Source: Anaerolineales bacterium (lineage in GTDB: Bacteria > Chloroflexota > Anaerolineae > Anaerolineales > Villigracilaceae). From it: a stretch of DNA of 64,000 nucleotides. Under the pieces are notes generated by a model. It saw only the letters and a list, made by a program, of their open reading frames with translations. It searched no databases and was not told the origin of the DNA. Location: the NCBI GenBank assembly GCA_020634895.1, contig JACKAV010000006.1:1-64000 (forward strand), read 5' to 3'. A program made the translations under genes and the position numbers. This document shows, in pieces, positions 26,469 through 33,963 of the stretch (the first letter of the stretch is position 1; every line of letters starts with the position of its first letter).

Positions 26469-27695
26469 ATGAATCTCTACCTGCGCCTAGCGTGGCGCAA
26501 TATCTGGCGTCACAAACGTCGGACGGTCATCATCGTCCTTGCCATGTCGTTGACTTTGGCATTGATGATGTTCTACGACGGATTGATGAACGGTTTTACG
26601 GATGCGATCTACGGAAATGCCGTGAAGGTATTGGGCGGCAATATTCAGGTCCATGCCGAGGGGTATCGCGCCGCGGTGAACTCAACTCCGCTTCTGCCGT
26701 TGGCGGATGCTCAGGCTGTAGTCTCCGCTGCGGAAGCAAACCCGATGGTCGATGCGGCTACATTACGCATCAATACAGGCGGTTTGGTCACAAGCCGTGA
26801 GGGTGCCTTTGCGGTCGGTATTACAGGCGTTGAACCTGAAAAGGAATATGACGTCAACATCATTGGGCAAAACGTTACAGAAGGACGTAACCTGACCAGT
26901 GATGACCTTGACAGCATTCTGATCGGCAGGGGACTTGCCGAAGCGATGGGCGTCACGGTGGGGGATAGAGTGACCCTTGTCGGACGCTCCCAGCACCAGC
27001 AGATGCGTCAGCGCACGATGACCATTGTCGGTATTTATGATCTCGGCATGGCTGATATCGAGAAGCAGACCATTTACATCTCCCTCAATGAGGCGCAATC
27101 GCTCTACGAATTGAGCGCTCCCACCGAGGTGGCGATCTTCCTGCAGCATCTTGGGCAGGAGAATGATGTCATCACAAGTTTGCAGCCCGGTCTACCCGGT
27201 TATGAGATCGAGTCGTTCGAGGCGAATTACCCAGACCTTGCGAACGCCATCACATCCAAAGGCGGAGTGATGAACGTCTTTAGTGTGATCATCATTGCCA
27301 TTGCAGGTGTGGGTATTCTCAACCTCTTGTTGATGGCAGTCTATGAACGGACGCGCGAGATCGGTGTTCTCGGCGCCATGGGACTCAAACCGCGCCAGAT
27401 CTCGATGCTGTTCATTCTCGAAGGGACGATGATCGGGTTGGTCGGCGTCGCTGTAGGCATTATCTTTGGGCTTGCGCTGAACGGCGCGTTGATGCGGGTC
27501 GGGCTTGACTTCGGTTCGATGTCACAGGCAGCCAGCTACCTTGCATTGATCAAGGATAAGGTCTATCCCACATGGGGTGTTGAGAAATTGGTATTGAGGG
27601 CGTCCACGGTTGCGATCATTTCAGCTCTTGCAGCGTTAATCCCTGCAATGGAAGCTGGACGACGCGAACCGGCAGAAGCCCTTCACTTTGTATAG
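26469..27695 (+). CDS. ABC permease, MacB/LolC type (first of a pair)
   Basis: A 408-aa four-helix permease. One N-terminal helix (about 19-42, after NIWRHKRRT) is followed by an external MacB_PCD-like domain (about 45-270) and three C-terminal helices with YERTREIGVLGAMGLKPRQI and the end EAGRREPAEALHFV. GAAAGG-type ribosome site upstream. It is followed by a paralogue 7 bases on, suggesting a heterodimeric permease energised by the second ATPase gene (28954). Confidence 0.88.
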   Translation: MNLYLRLAWRNIWRHKRRTVIIVLAMSLTLALMMFYDGLMNGFTDAIYGNAVKVLGGNIQVHAEGYRAAVNSTPLLPLADAQAVVSAAEANPMVDAATLRINTGGLVTSREGAFAVGITGVEPEKEYDVNIIGQNVTEGRNLTSDDLDSILIGRGLAEAMGVTVGDRVTLVGRSQHQQMRQRTMTIVGIYDLGMADIEKQTIYISLNEAQSLYELSAPTEVAIFLQHLGQENDVITSLQPGLPGYEIESFEANYPDLANAITSKGGVMNVFSVIIIAIAGVGILNLLLMAVYERTREIGVLGAMGLKPRQISMLFILEGTMIGLVGVAVGIIFGLALNGALMRVGLDFGSMSQAASYLALIKDKVYPTWGVEKLVLRASTVAIISALAALIPAMEAGRREPAEALHFV

Positions 27696-27702
27696 GTGCA
27701 CC

Positions 27703-28923
27703 ATGATGCAAACTTTCAAAATGGCTTTTCGCGATCTCGGACGCAATCGCCGCCGCACGTTCTTCTCGGCTCTGGCGGTTGCGATCGGGCTTGCATTGTT
27801 GATGTTGATGGCTTCGGTCATCACGGGTGAGATGGGCAGCGCTGTTGAGTCTGCCATCCGCCTCCAAAGCGGACATATTCAAATTCGTTCCGCTTCGTAT
27901 GATGAGAACAAGTCCAGCCTCAAATGGGAGGATCTGGTCGAGAACCCGGAGCAGATCGCCGGTCAGATCGAGGCGTTGGACCAGGTGGAAGCTGCCACGC
28001 CGCGTTTATTCGCAAGCGGATTCCTGTCCACGGGCAATGAGTCTGCTGGCGTGACGATCTATGGCGTCGACCCGCAATCTGCGGCGAACGATCCCTATCG
28101 GAATGGACTCGTCGAGGGTAGTTTTATAACCGCCGATGACCGTGAAGGTTTGATGCTCGGTAAACCCGCGGCGGAAAAATTGCATTTGCAGGTTGGCGAT
28201 AAGGTTGGGCTTTCCGTGAACACATCCAATGGTGATGTGCAGGAACAAACTTTTATCGTGCGCGGCATTTACAGCACAGATACATATGGCTTTGATGTCG
28301 GCACCATTCTTTTGCCGTTGGCAAAGGCGCAGGCGATCACACAGACCGAGAATCATGCCAGTACGATCTTCGTCGTCCTCAAAGACACTTCTTTCACCAA
28401 CAGTGTTGTTGCGGCGCTTCAGGTGCCGTCCAATTTGGAAGTGTTGACATGGAGTGACTTGAACGCGTTGATCGTCGAGTTCGAGACCATGGCAAATAGT
28501 TATATCGCTTTCTTTTACCTGATCATTCTTGCCATCACTGCTTCAGTGATCGTCAATACCCTCATTATGTCGGTATATGAACGTACGCGAGAGATCGGTA
28601 TCTTATCTGCCATTGGAATGAAGGGACGCCGCATCATGGGATTGTTCCTGGCTGAATCCATTCTTCTGGCGATCGGCGGTGTGATTATGGGATTGGTTCT
28701 GGGTGTGTTTGCAGTTTATCTCTTCAATATCAATGGATTCTTTATCGGCAACATGGGGCTGACTGGCTTTGTCGTCCCTGACACGATCCGCGCCCAATTG
28801 ACCGTTGATAAGAGCATCAGTCTGGCGATTATGACCTTCATCGTCACGCTGCTGTCTGGTCTGTACCCTGCTGTTATGGCTTCCCGGATGGAACCCGTTG
28901 AAGCCCTGCGCGCTGAAAAATAA
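27703..28923 (+). CDS. ABC permease, MacB/LolC type (second of a pair)
   Basis: A 406-aa paralogue of the preceding permease: an N-terminal DLGRNRRRTFFSALAVAIG helix, an external domain, then a FtsX domain with YERTREIGILSAIGMKGRRI and the end ASRMEPVEALRAEK. ATG 27703 is used; an in-frame TTG at 27688 would overlap the previous gene. The ribosome site is poor, so translation is probably coupled to the upstream permease, consistent with a 1:1 heterodimer. Confidence 0.88.
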   Translation: MMQTFKMAFRDLGRNRRRTFFSALAVAIGLALLMLMASVITGEMGSAVESAIRLQSGHIQIRSASYDENKSSLKWEDLVENPEQIAGQIEALDQVEAATPRLFASGFLSTGNESAGVTIYGVDPQSAANDPYRNGLVEGSFITADDREGLMLGKPAAEKLHLQVGDKVGLSVNTSNGDVQEQTFIVRGIYSTDTYGFDVGTILLPLAKAQAITQTENHASTIFVVLKDTSFTNSVVAALQVPSNLEVLTWSDLNALIVEFETMANSYIAFFYLIILAITASVIVNTLIMSVYERTREIGILSAIGMKGRRIMGLFLAESILLAIGGVIMGLVLGVFAVYLFNINGFFIGNMGLTGFVVPDTIRAQLTVDKSISLAIMTFIVTLLSGLYPAVMASRMEPVEALRAEK

Positions 28924-28953
28924 ACGCGGAGCATTTCCGCGAGGAGAAATATC

Positions 28954-29637
28954 ATGGAAGTCGTAAAAATCGAAAAAGTAACTCGTGTATATCAAGTCGG
29001 AAAAGTTGAAACGCGGGCATTGCGTGGTGTGGACCTTTCGATCGAAGGCGGAGAGTTTACCGCTCTGGTCGGTCCTTCCGGTTCGGGCAAGACCACCCTT
29101 CTGCAAATGATCGGCTGCCTCGATCAGCCGTCCACTGGAAAAGTGTATATCAACGATAAGGATGTGACCTCGCTCAATCGTAACCAGCGCGCCGATATGC
29201 GCCGTGGAACGATCGGGTTCATCTTCCAATTCTTTGCCCTGATTCCCACATTGACCGCGTATGAAAATGTGGAAATGCCGCTCCTTCTGAATGGACATAC
29301 TCCCAGTCAGCGCAAAGAGCGCGTAATGGAATTGCTCAACGCGGTCGATCTGGCAGATCGTGCCAACAATCGCCCCGACCAGCTCAGCGGCGGTCAACAG
29401 CAGCGTGTGGCTGTTGCTCGCGCTTTGGCTCCCAGCCCAACACTCATTTTGGCAGATGAGCCGACTGCCAACCTTGATACCACCAATGGGCAGCAGGTGA
29501 TGGAGATCATGAAGAAGCTCAATAAGGAAACAGGCGTCACTTTTGTATTCGCCACCCATGATCCGCGCGTTATTGGTTATGCCACTCGAACGGTCACATT
29601 GGAAGATGGCTTGATTGTGAAAGACTCAAAGGGCTAG
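28954..29637 (+). CDS. ABC transporter ATP-binding protein (MacB/LolD type), second
   Basis: A 227-aa ATPase with GPSGSGKTT, LSGGQQQRVAVARAL and LILADEPTANLDT. It is close to but distinct from the first ATPase at 23081. A small hairpin CGCGGA/TCCGCG (28925-28941) ends directly at its GAGGAG ribosome site and may modulate translation. It probably serves the permease pair just upstream. Confidence 0.92.
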   Translation: MEVVKIEKVTRVYQVGKVETRALRGVDLSIEGGEFTALVGPSGSGKTTLLQMIGCLDQPSTGKVYINDKDVTSLNRNQRADMRRGTIGFIFQFFALIPTLTAYENVEMPLLLNGHTPSQRKERVMELLNAVDLADRANNRPDQLSGGQQQRVAVARALAPSPTLILADEPTANLDTTNGQQVMEIMKKLNKETGVTFVFATHDPRVIGYATRTVTLEDGLIVKDSKG

Positions 29638-29658
29638 ATTTAATTCTAGATAAAACCT

Positions 29659-29686
29659 TTGCAAAACCTGTGCAATCTGTTATACT
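29659..29686 (+). promoter_or_regulatory. Promoter for the adaptor lipoprotein genes
   Basis: TTGCAA (29659-29664) and TATACT (29681-29686) are separated by 16 bases. The leader of about 35 bases contains a GGAG ribosome site. The two adaptors can thus be expressed separately from the permeases. Confidence 0.6.
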
Positions 29687-29727
29687 TTGCGAACTCAAAA
29701 ACAAACACAGGTTTGGAGAAAGATCGA

Positions 29728-30564
29728 ATGAAAAAGATTTATTTTGTAATTGTTGTGCTGGCTCTTCTGCTAACGGCTTGTGGACAGGCGAGCTCAACCG
29801 AAGCTGTTCCCACTGTTGTGCTCGAATCTTCAGGGAGTGCCGCCCAGCCGACAAATGATCGTCCCTCGAGCGGGGATTCTGTCACTGCCTCTGCGGTAGT
29901 TGTCCCGTTGCAGGATGCGAACTTATCCTTCACGAACATTGGTCGCGTAACCGCGGTCGATGCACAGGTAGGGGATAAGGTCAACGCCGGTGATACATTG
30001 GTGGAGATCGATACATCCATTCAAGAGGCAAAGGTCCGCGAGGCAGAAGCGAATCTGGTGTATTCACAGATTCAGCTTGATTATCTGGTCCGTAATATCG
30101 GATGTCGAGGCGAAGGCTGTGCGCCTTCCTATCAGCACATTGAAGTGGCACAGAATGACGTTGCCAGCGCCCAGGCATTGCTCGACTCTGCGAAAGCTGT
30201 CCTCGCCGCCCAATCGGATCTGACCGCGCCGTTTGCTGGTACCGTTGTTTCAGTTGACATCTCCCCGTATGAGACCGTCTCACCCGGACAGATCGTCATG
30301 GTGCTTGGCGACCTGTCGAAGTACCGCATCGAAACCACAGACTTGAGCGAACGTGACATCGTGCGTGTAAAAGTGGGGCAGCCCGCCACAGTCTTTGTTG
30401 AAGCCTTGGGTGAACAATTTGACGGCAAGGTTGTAGACATTGCGCGCACATCAACTGAAATTGGCGGCGACGTGGTGTATAAAGTGACGATCGAACTCGA
30501 CAAACAGCCTGATGGTTTGTTGTGGGGTATGAGCGCAGATGTCGACATCAACGTTGGCGAGTGA
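29728..30564 (+). CDS. HlyD/MacA-type efflux adaptor lipoprotein (first)
   Basis: A 278-aa secreted lipoprotein: signal peptide with lipobox LLLTAC-G (Cys near residue 17), Ser/Pro linker, biotinyl-lipoyl half (VGDKVNAGDTLVEID), a short coiled-coil hairpin, second lipoyl half (LTAPFAGTVVSVDI), and beta-barrel/membrane-proximal domains ending QPDGLLWGMSADVDI. In diderms such proteins bridge to an outer-membrane channel; here it more likely works at the outer face of the cell membrane with the MacB-like permeases. The start is ATG 29728. Confidence 0.87.
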   Translation: MKKIYFVIVVLALLLTACGQASSTEAVPTVVLESSGSAAQPTNDRPSSGDSVTASAVVVPLQDANLSFTNIGRVTAVDAQVGDKVNAGDTLVEIDTSIQEAKVREAEANLVYSQIQLDYLVRNIGCRGEGCAPSYQHIEVAQNDVASAQALLDSAKAVLAAQSDLTAPFAGTVVSVDISPYETVSPGQIVMVLGDLSKYRIETTDLSERDIVRVKVGQPATVFVEALGEQFDGKVVDIARTSTEIGGDVVYKVTIELDKQPDGLLWGMSADVDINVGE

Positions 30565-30571
30565 GGCTGCC

Positions 30572-31402
30572 ATGAAACGAACGTTGTTCATGCTTGCCGG
30601 TCTGCTCCTGCTGACAGCTTGCGCCAGCCCGTCGCCTGTTGCTACTGACTCCGCTCCCACCTCTGCGCCGGTCAGTGTGCTTCCTGCATCTTCGCCGGAT
30701 GTAGTGGTCGCCTCAGCCGACGTGGAACCCGCACAGGTATCAGAGTTGGGTTTCACCATCTCTGCGTTCGTAAAGGAGATTCCCTTCAACGAAGGTGATG
30801 TGGTGAAGGCTGGCGATGTCTTAATGACATTGAATACACCCGACCTTGAATATGCCGTTGTCTCTGCCGAAGCGGATTACAACGCACGGAGTCAAGCCGC
30901 CCAACTGCAAAAAGCGGACAAGGTGCTTTATGTTGACCCGAATACCGGTAAGAAATCCTGGTACAGCCTTCCTCGTGAGGTATACGACAAGGCATTGGCT
31001 GTGGCGGATCAATCGAAAGCCAAATGGGATTCGGCATCGGCAAATCTGGCGCAGGCGACTTTATCCGCCCCGTTCGACGGAACGATCGTGAATATCGCTG
31101 TAGAACCCGGCGAGCCGGTGCAGGTCAATCAAGTTGTAATGACATTGGCGGATTTGAATCATCTCCAGATCACCACCACCGACTTAAGCGAACGCGATAT
31201 CGCCCGCGTGAAGATCGGTCAAAGTGTGGATGTGTCCATCGAAGCGCTTGGCATCACTATAACAGGGAAAGTGATACGCATCTCGCCGATCTCGAAGACT
31301 GTAGGCGGTGACGTTGTCTTTCCGGTAACGATCCAATTGGACGAACAACCTGACGGTTTGCTGTGGGGGATGAGCGCAGAGGTTGAGATACATACAAAAT
31401 AA
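30572..31402 (+). CDS. HlyD/MacA-type efflux adaptor lipoprotein (second)
   Basis: A 276-aa lipoprotein with lipobox LLLTAC-A. It shares the C-terminal region with its neighbour: TTDLSERDIARVKIGQ, GGDVVFPVTIQLDEQPDG and GLLWGMSAEVEI are near identical. The hairpin region differs (VDPNTGKKSWYSLPREVYDK). The pair therefore arose by tandem duplication and diverged in the substrate or partner-contacting part. The start is ATG 30572; earlier in-frame codons overlap the first adaptor. Terminator downstream. Confidence 0.86.
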   Translation: MKRTLFMLAGLLLLTACASPSPVATDSAPTSAPVSVLPASSPDVVVASADVEPAQVSELGFTISAFVKEIPFNEGDVVKAGDVLMTLNTPDLEYAVVSAEADYNARSQAAQLQKADKVLYVDPNTGKKSWYSLPREVYDKALAVADQSKAKWDSASANLAQATLSAPFDGTIVNIAVEPGEPVQVNQVVMTLADLNHLQITTTDLSERDIARVKIGQSVDVSIEALGITITGKVIRISPISKTVGGDVVFPVTIQLDEQPDGLLWGMSAEVEIHTK

Positions 31403-31421
31403 CAATTGATGAATTGTTTGC

Positions 31422-31456
31422 AAAGACCCGTGAATATCATTCACGGGTCTTTTGTT
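31422..31456 (+). terminator. Terminator of the efflux supercluster
   Basis: AAAGACCCGTGA/TCACGGGTCTTT with a 7-base loop is followed by TTTGTTTGTT. Confidence 0.9.
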
Positions 31457-31735
31457 TGTTGTCTGTATTTATTTTTTCTTAAAGACCTTAAAAACCTTAA
31501 AGACTTTATGATTTATCATTATAGGAACATGAGTAAACCTTTCAAATATTTTAAGATAAAGTTATATCTAAAAACCTTTACATAAATGAATACTTGCATA
31601 CAATAATTGCATAATAATGTATTGATTTATTGTTATTGTTTATTCATATTGATAATGTTTATGTATATGATTTGATAATGATGAGTCAACAAAGAAACAT
31701 AATGCAAGTAAGGAAAGAATAATAAAGGAAACATC
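31457..31735. other. AT-rich intergenic region, no gene seen
   Basis: About 280 bases without a credible ORF. The line 31621-31680 has only 10 G/C in 60, against a clearly GC-rich background. It holds the 9-bp triple repeat described separately, two TTGCATA elements near 31590-31612, and AAAGGAA before the next gene. It probably contains the promoter and a curved, protein-bound region for the Ddl-like gene. Confidence 0.6.
31478..31504. repeat. Triple 9-bp tandem repeat CTTAAARAC
   Basis: CTTAAAGAC, CTTAAAAAC and CTTAAAGAC follow each other without spacing. They lie just downstream of the efflux terminator in the AT-rich gap and could be an array of binding sites or slipped-strand repeats. 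Confidence 0.65.
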
Positions 31736-32755
31736 ATGTATATCTGTGTATTGACAAGCGCGCCCGACGATGACGACATTCCGTATGACCCCTCGCCATA
31801 CATGAACGGCTATCGTTGGAAGCAACATCTTGTGGAACCTTCGGATGTTGAAGTTCAGATCAAGAAGTTGATCGATGAAGGCGTGGATGTGTTCGTCAAT
31901 CTTTGCGATGGCACAGCCGATGATCCGCTTTCAGGCATTGCGCTTGTTAAAGCGCTTGAAAAATATAATGCGGCTTTTACAGGTGCTGACTCCAAATTCT
32001 TCGATCCCACACGCGATGAGATGAAGAACGCAGCCAGGCGCGTTTCTGTGCCCACTCCCAATTGGACGTTTGCCAGCCGTGTGGAGGATGCAGAGAAAAT
32101 AGCAAAGCGCCTCAAGTTCCCCATGCTCGTCAAGCCCCCGCATGGATACGCCAGCGTTGGCATTCGGCGTAATTCCCGCGTTGAGAGTGTCGATCAGCTT
32201 CGTGAACAACTCGCACTTGAGATCGCCGAGTTTGGACGGGCGCTCATCGAAGAGTTCGTTGAAGGACGCGAGTTCACCTGTCTCATTTCCGAGAACACCG
32301 AAAAGCCGAATAAGCCTTTCACATATACTCCGGTCGAGTTCATCTTCCCCGAGGGCGAATCCTTCAAACACTACGACATGAAATGGGTCGATTACGAGCG
32401 GATGTCCGTCGCCATCGTTTCCGATCCCAAGATCGACAAGGTCTTGCGCGAACAGACCATGCGTGTCTTCAAGGAATTGGGCGGCAACGGTTATGCCCGT
32501 TGTGACTATCGCATGAACGCAGACGGTACGATCTACATGCTCGAGATCAACCCCAATTGCGGCATCTTCTATCCGCCGCACGAACCCGGGTCTGCCGACT
32601 TTTCACTGATCAACGATCCCAAGACTGATCACACAAGATTCATGAAGTTGATCATTCAGAATGCGCAGCACCGCCAGACGCGCATCGCCGCCGAACGCAT
32701 CATCAAGCGTCAGCAGCGCAAACGCGCACCGGTCAAAGAAATGGCTTATACCTAA
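31736..32755 (+). CDS. D-alanine--D-alanine ligase-like ATP-grasp protein
   Basis: A 339-aa ATP-grasp enzyme. The central FPMLVKPPHGYASVGI (ATP-binding lysine and glycine-rich loop), ALIEEFVEGREFTC and the C-terminal YARCDYRMNADG / MLEINPNCGI (metal-binding Asp/Glu/Asn) define the fold shared with Ddl. The N-terminal substrate domain (NLCDGTADDPLSG) differs from the true Ddl at 50183, so it probably ligates another amino acid or peptide. AAGGAA precedes the ATG. It stands alone between a terminator-bounded AT-rich gap and a terminator. Confidence 0.75.
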   Translation: MYICVLTSAPDDDDIPYDPSPYMNGYRWKQHLVEPSDVEVQIKKLIDEGVDVFVNLCDGTADDPLSGIALVKALEKYNAAFTGADSKFFDPTRDEMKNAARRVSVPTPNWTFASRVEDAEKIAKRLKFPMLVKPPHGYASVGIRRNSRVESVDQLREQLALEIAEFGRALIEEFVEGREFTCLISENTEKPNKPFTYTPVEFIFPEGESFKHYDMKWVDYERMSVAIVSDPKIDKVLREQTMRVFKELGGNGYARCDYRMNADGTIYMLEINPNCGIFYPPHEPGSADFSLINDPKTDHTRFMKLIIQNAQHRQTRIAAERIIKRQQRKRAPVKEMAYT

Positions 32756-32760
32756 CGATG

Positions 32761-32793
32761 AAAACGGGACACAGAAATGTGTCCCGTTTTTTT
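32761..32793. terminator. Bidirectional terminator between the ATP-grasp gene and galK
   Basis: AAAACGGGACAC/GTGTCCCGTTTT with a 6-base loop and a long T-tract. The galK stop (32792-32794) touches its edge. Confidence 0.92.
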
Positions 32794-33937
32794 ATCCCTT
32801 GAGGATGTTTGCTCCCTCACTGGCTTTGCAGACGTAAATACTCGCCTCGCACCCGGACCTCTGCCTGTATGCCGCTGAAACAGCCTGGACGAACGCCTCA
32901 GCTTTTTCCTCATCCACTAGAGCGACGGCGCAGCCGCCAAAACCGGCGCCCGTCATGCGCGCGCCATAGCAGCTTTCCTGTTCGCGCGCACATTCGACCA
33001 TGATATTGAGCGCGTCATTCGTGACCTCAAAATCGTCGCGCAAACTGTTGTGGCTGGCATTGAATAATTCACCCAGTCGTTTCACATCACTGTTTTTCAT
33101 GGCTCGTATGGCTTCCAGAACGCGGGCATTTTCTGTGATAACGTGTTTGGCTCGTTTTGCGGCGATTTCACTCAAGCCGCTATCTTCTTTCATCTTTCTT
33201 TGAAACTCATCCACACTAACGTCTCGAAGCGCCTTTACCCCGAACCATTGCGCCGCTTCCTCGCATTGACTGCGTCTTTCGTTATAAGCGGAATCGACTA
33301 ACCCCCGTCGGGTGGATGTATCCAGAATCACTACAGAAGTCCCCTGTGGAAGAGGCGCGTGCTGAATTTCAAGCGAACGGCAGTCCAAAAAGAGGGCGTA
33401 TCCTTCTTTGCAGGCGGCGCTTGCCATTTGATCCATAATGCCGCAGTTGACTCCGACCCATTCGTTCTCGGCTTTTTGCGCAAACTTTGCCATGACAGAT
33501 GCATCCCATTCGAAGCCGGAGACGACTGAAAATGCCCGGGCTACAGCCAATTCCACCGCGGCGGATGAAGAGAGACCTGCTCCGCGCGGTACATCGCCGG
33601 TCATTACGGCATCGAAGCCATTCAATTTATATCCGGCGTTTTGAAGAGCGCTGGCAATACCTTTGGGGTACTCTATCCATGTGTCGCCTCGGGTGAGGGA
33701 AGCTAACTCGAAGGCTGACTCAGCCTCAAGGTCCAGAGAAAAGATGCGGACCTTTCCGTCTGTTCGCGGCTTTAGGGCGATCCATACGGCGCGGTCAATT
33801 GCCATTGGCAGGACAAAACCGTCGTTATAATCGGTGTGTTCGCCGATCAAATTAACCCTTCCCGGTGCGCGGACTATGAAATCCGGTTTGGCGTTAAAAT
33901 ACGAATTGAATTGTTGGGCAAGAGTTGTCGTTTCCAT
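32792..33937 (-). CDS. galK: Galactokinase
   Basis: A 381-aa GHMP kinase that phosphorylates galactose to galactose-1-phosphate (Leloir pathway). It has the galactokinase signature GRVNLIGEHTDYNDG, the ATP loop PRGAGLSSSAAVELA and the C-terminal MTGAGFGGCAVALV, all intact. The length is normal. No other gal genes are adjacent. It is divergent from the Vps62-like gene across only 26 bases, with a -10 box (TATAAA) 7 bases before its ATG. Confidence 0.93.
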   Translation of the reverse strand: METTTLAQQFNSYFNAKPDFIVRAPGRVNLIGEHTDYNDGFVLPMAIDRAVWIALKPRTDGKVRIFSLDLEAESAFELASLTRGDTWIEYPKGIASALQNAGYKLNGFDAVMTGDVPRGAGLSSSAAVELAVARAFSVVSGFEWDASVMAKFAQKAENEWVGVNCGIMDQMASAACKEGYALFLDCRSLEIQHAPLPQGTSVVILDTSTRRGLVDSAYNERRSQCEEAAQWFGVKALRDVSVDEFQRKMKEDSGLSEIAAKRAKHVITENARVLEAIRAMKNSDVKRLGELFNASHNSLRDDFEVTNDALNIMVECAREQESCYGARMTGAGFGGCAVALVDEEKAEAFVQAVSAAYRQRSGCEASIYVCKASEGANILKG

Positions 33938-33944
33938 ATTCGCG

Positions 33945-33950
33945 TTTATA
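33945..33950 (-). promoter_or_regulatory. galK -10 box in a 26-base divergent gap
   Basis: On the minus strand TGGTATAAA ends 7 bases before the galK ATG, again a leaderless layout. The plus-strand reading TATACCAT of the same bases may serve the Vps62-like gene at 33964, so the two promoters overlap. Confidence 0.5.
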
Positions 33951-33963
33951 CCATAGAGGCTTC

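Noticed and set aside
31525..31590. A tiny ORF (MSKPFKYFK...) of about 18 codons in the AT-rich gap
   Set aside because: Very short, poor ribosome spacing, composition dictated by the AT-rich sequence; no support as a gene.
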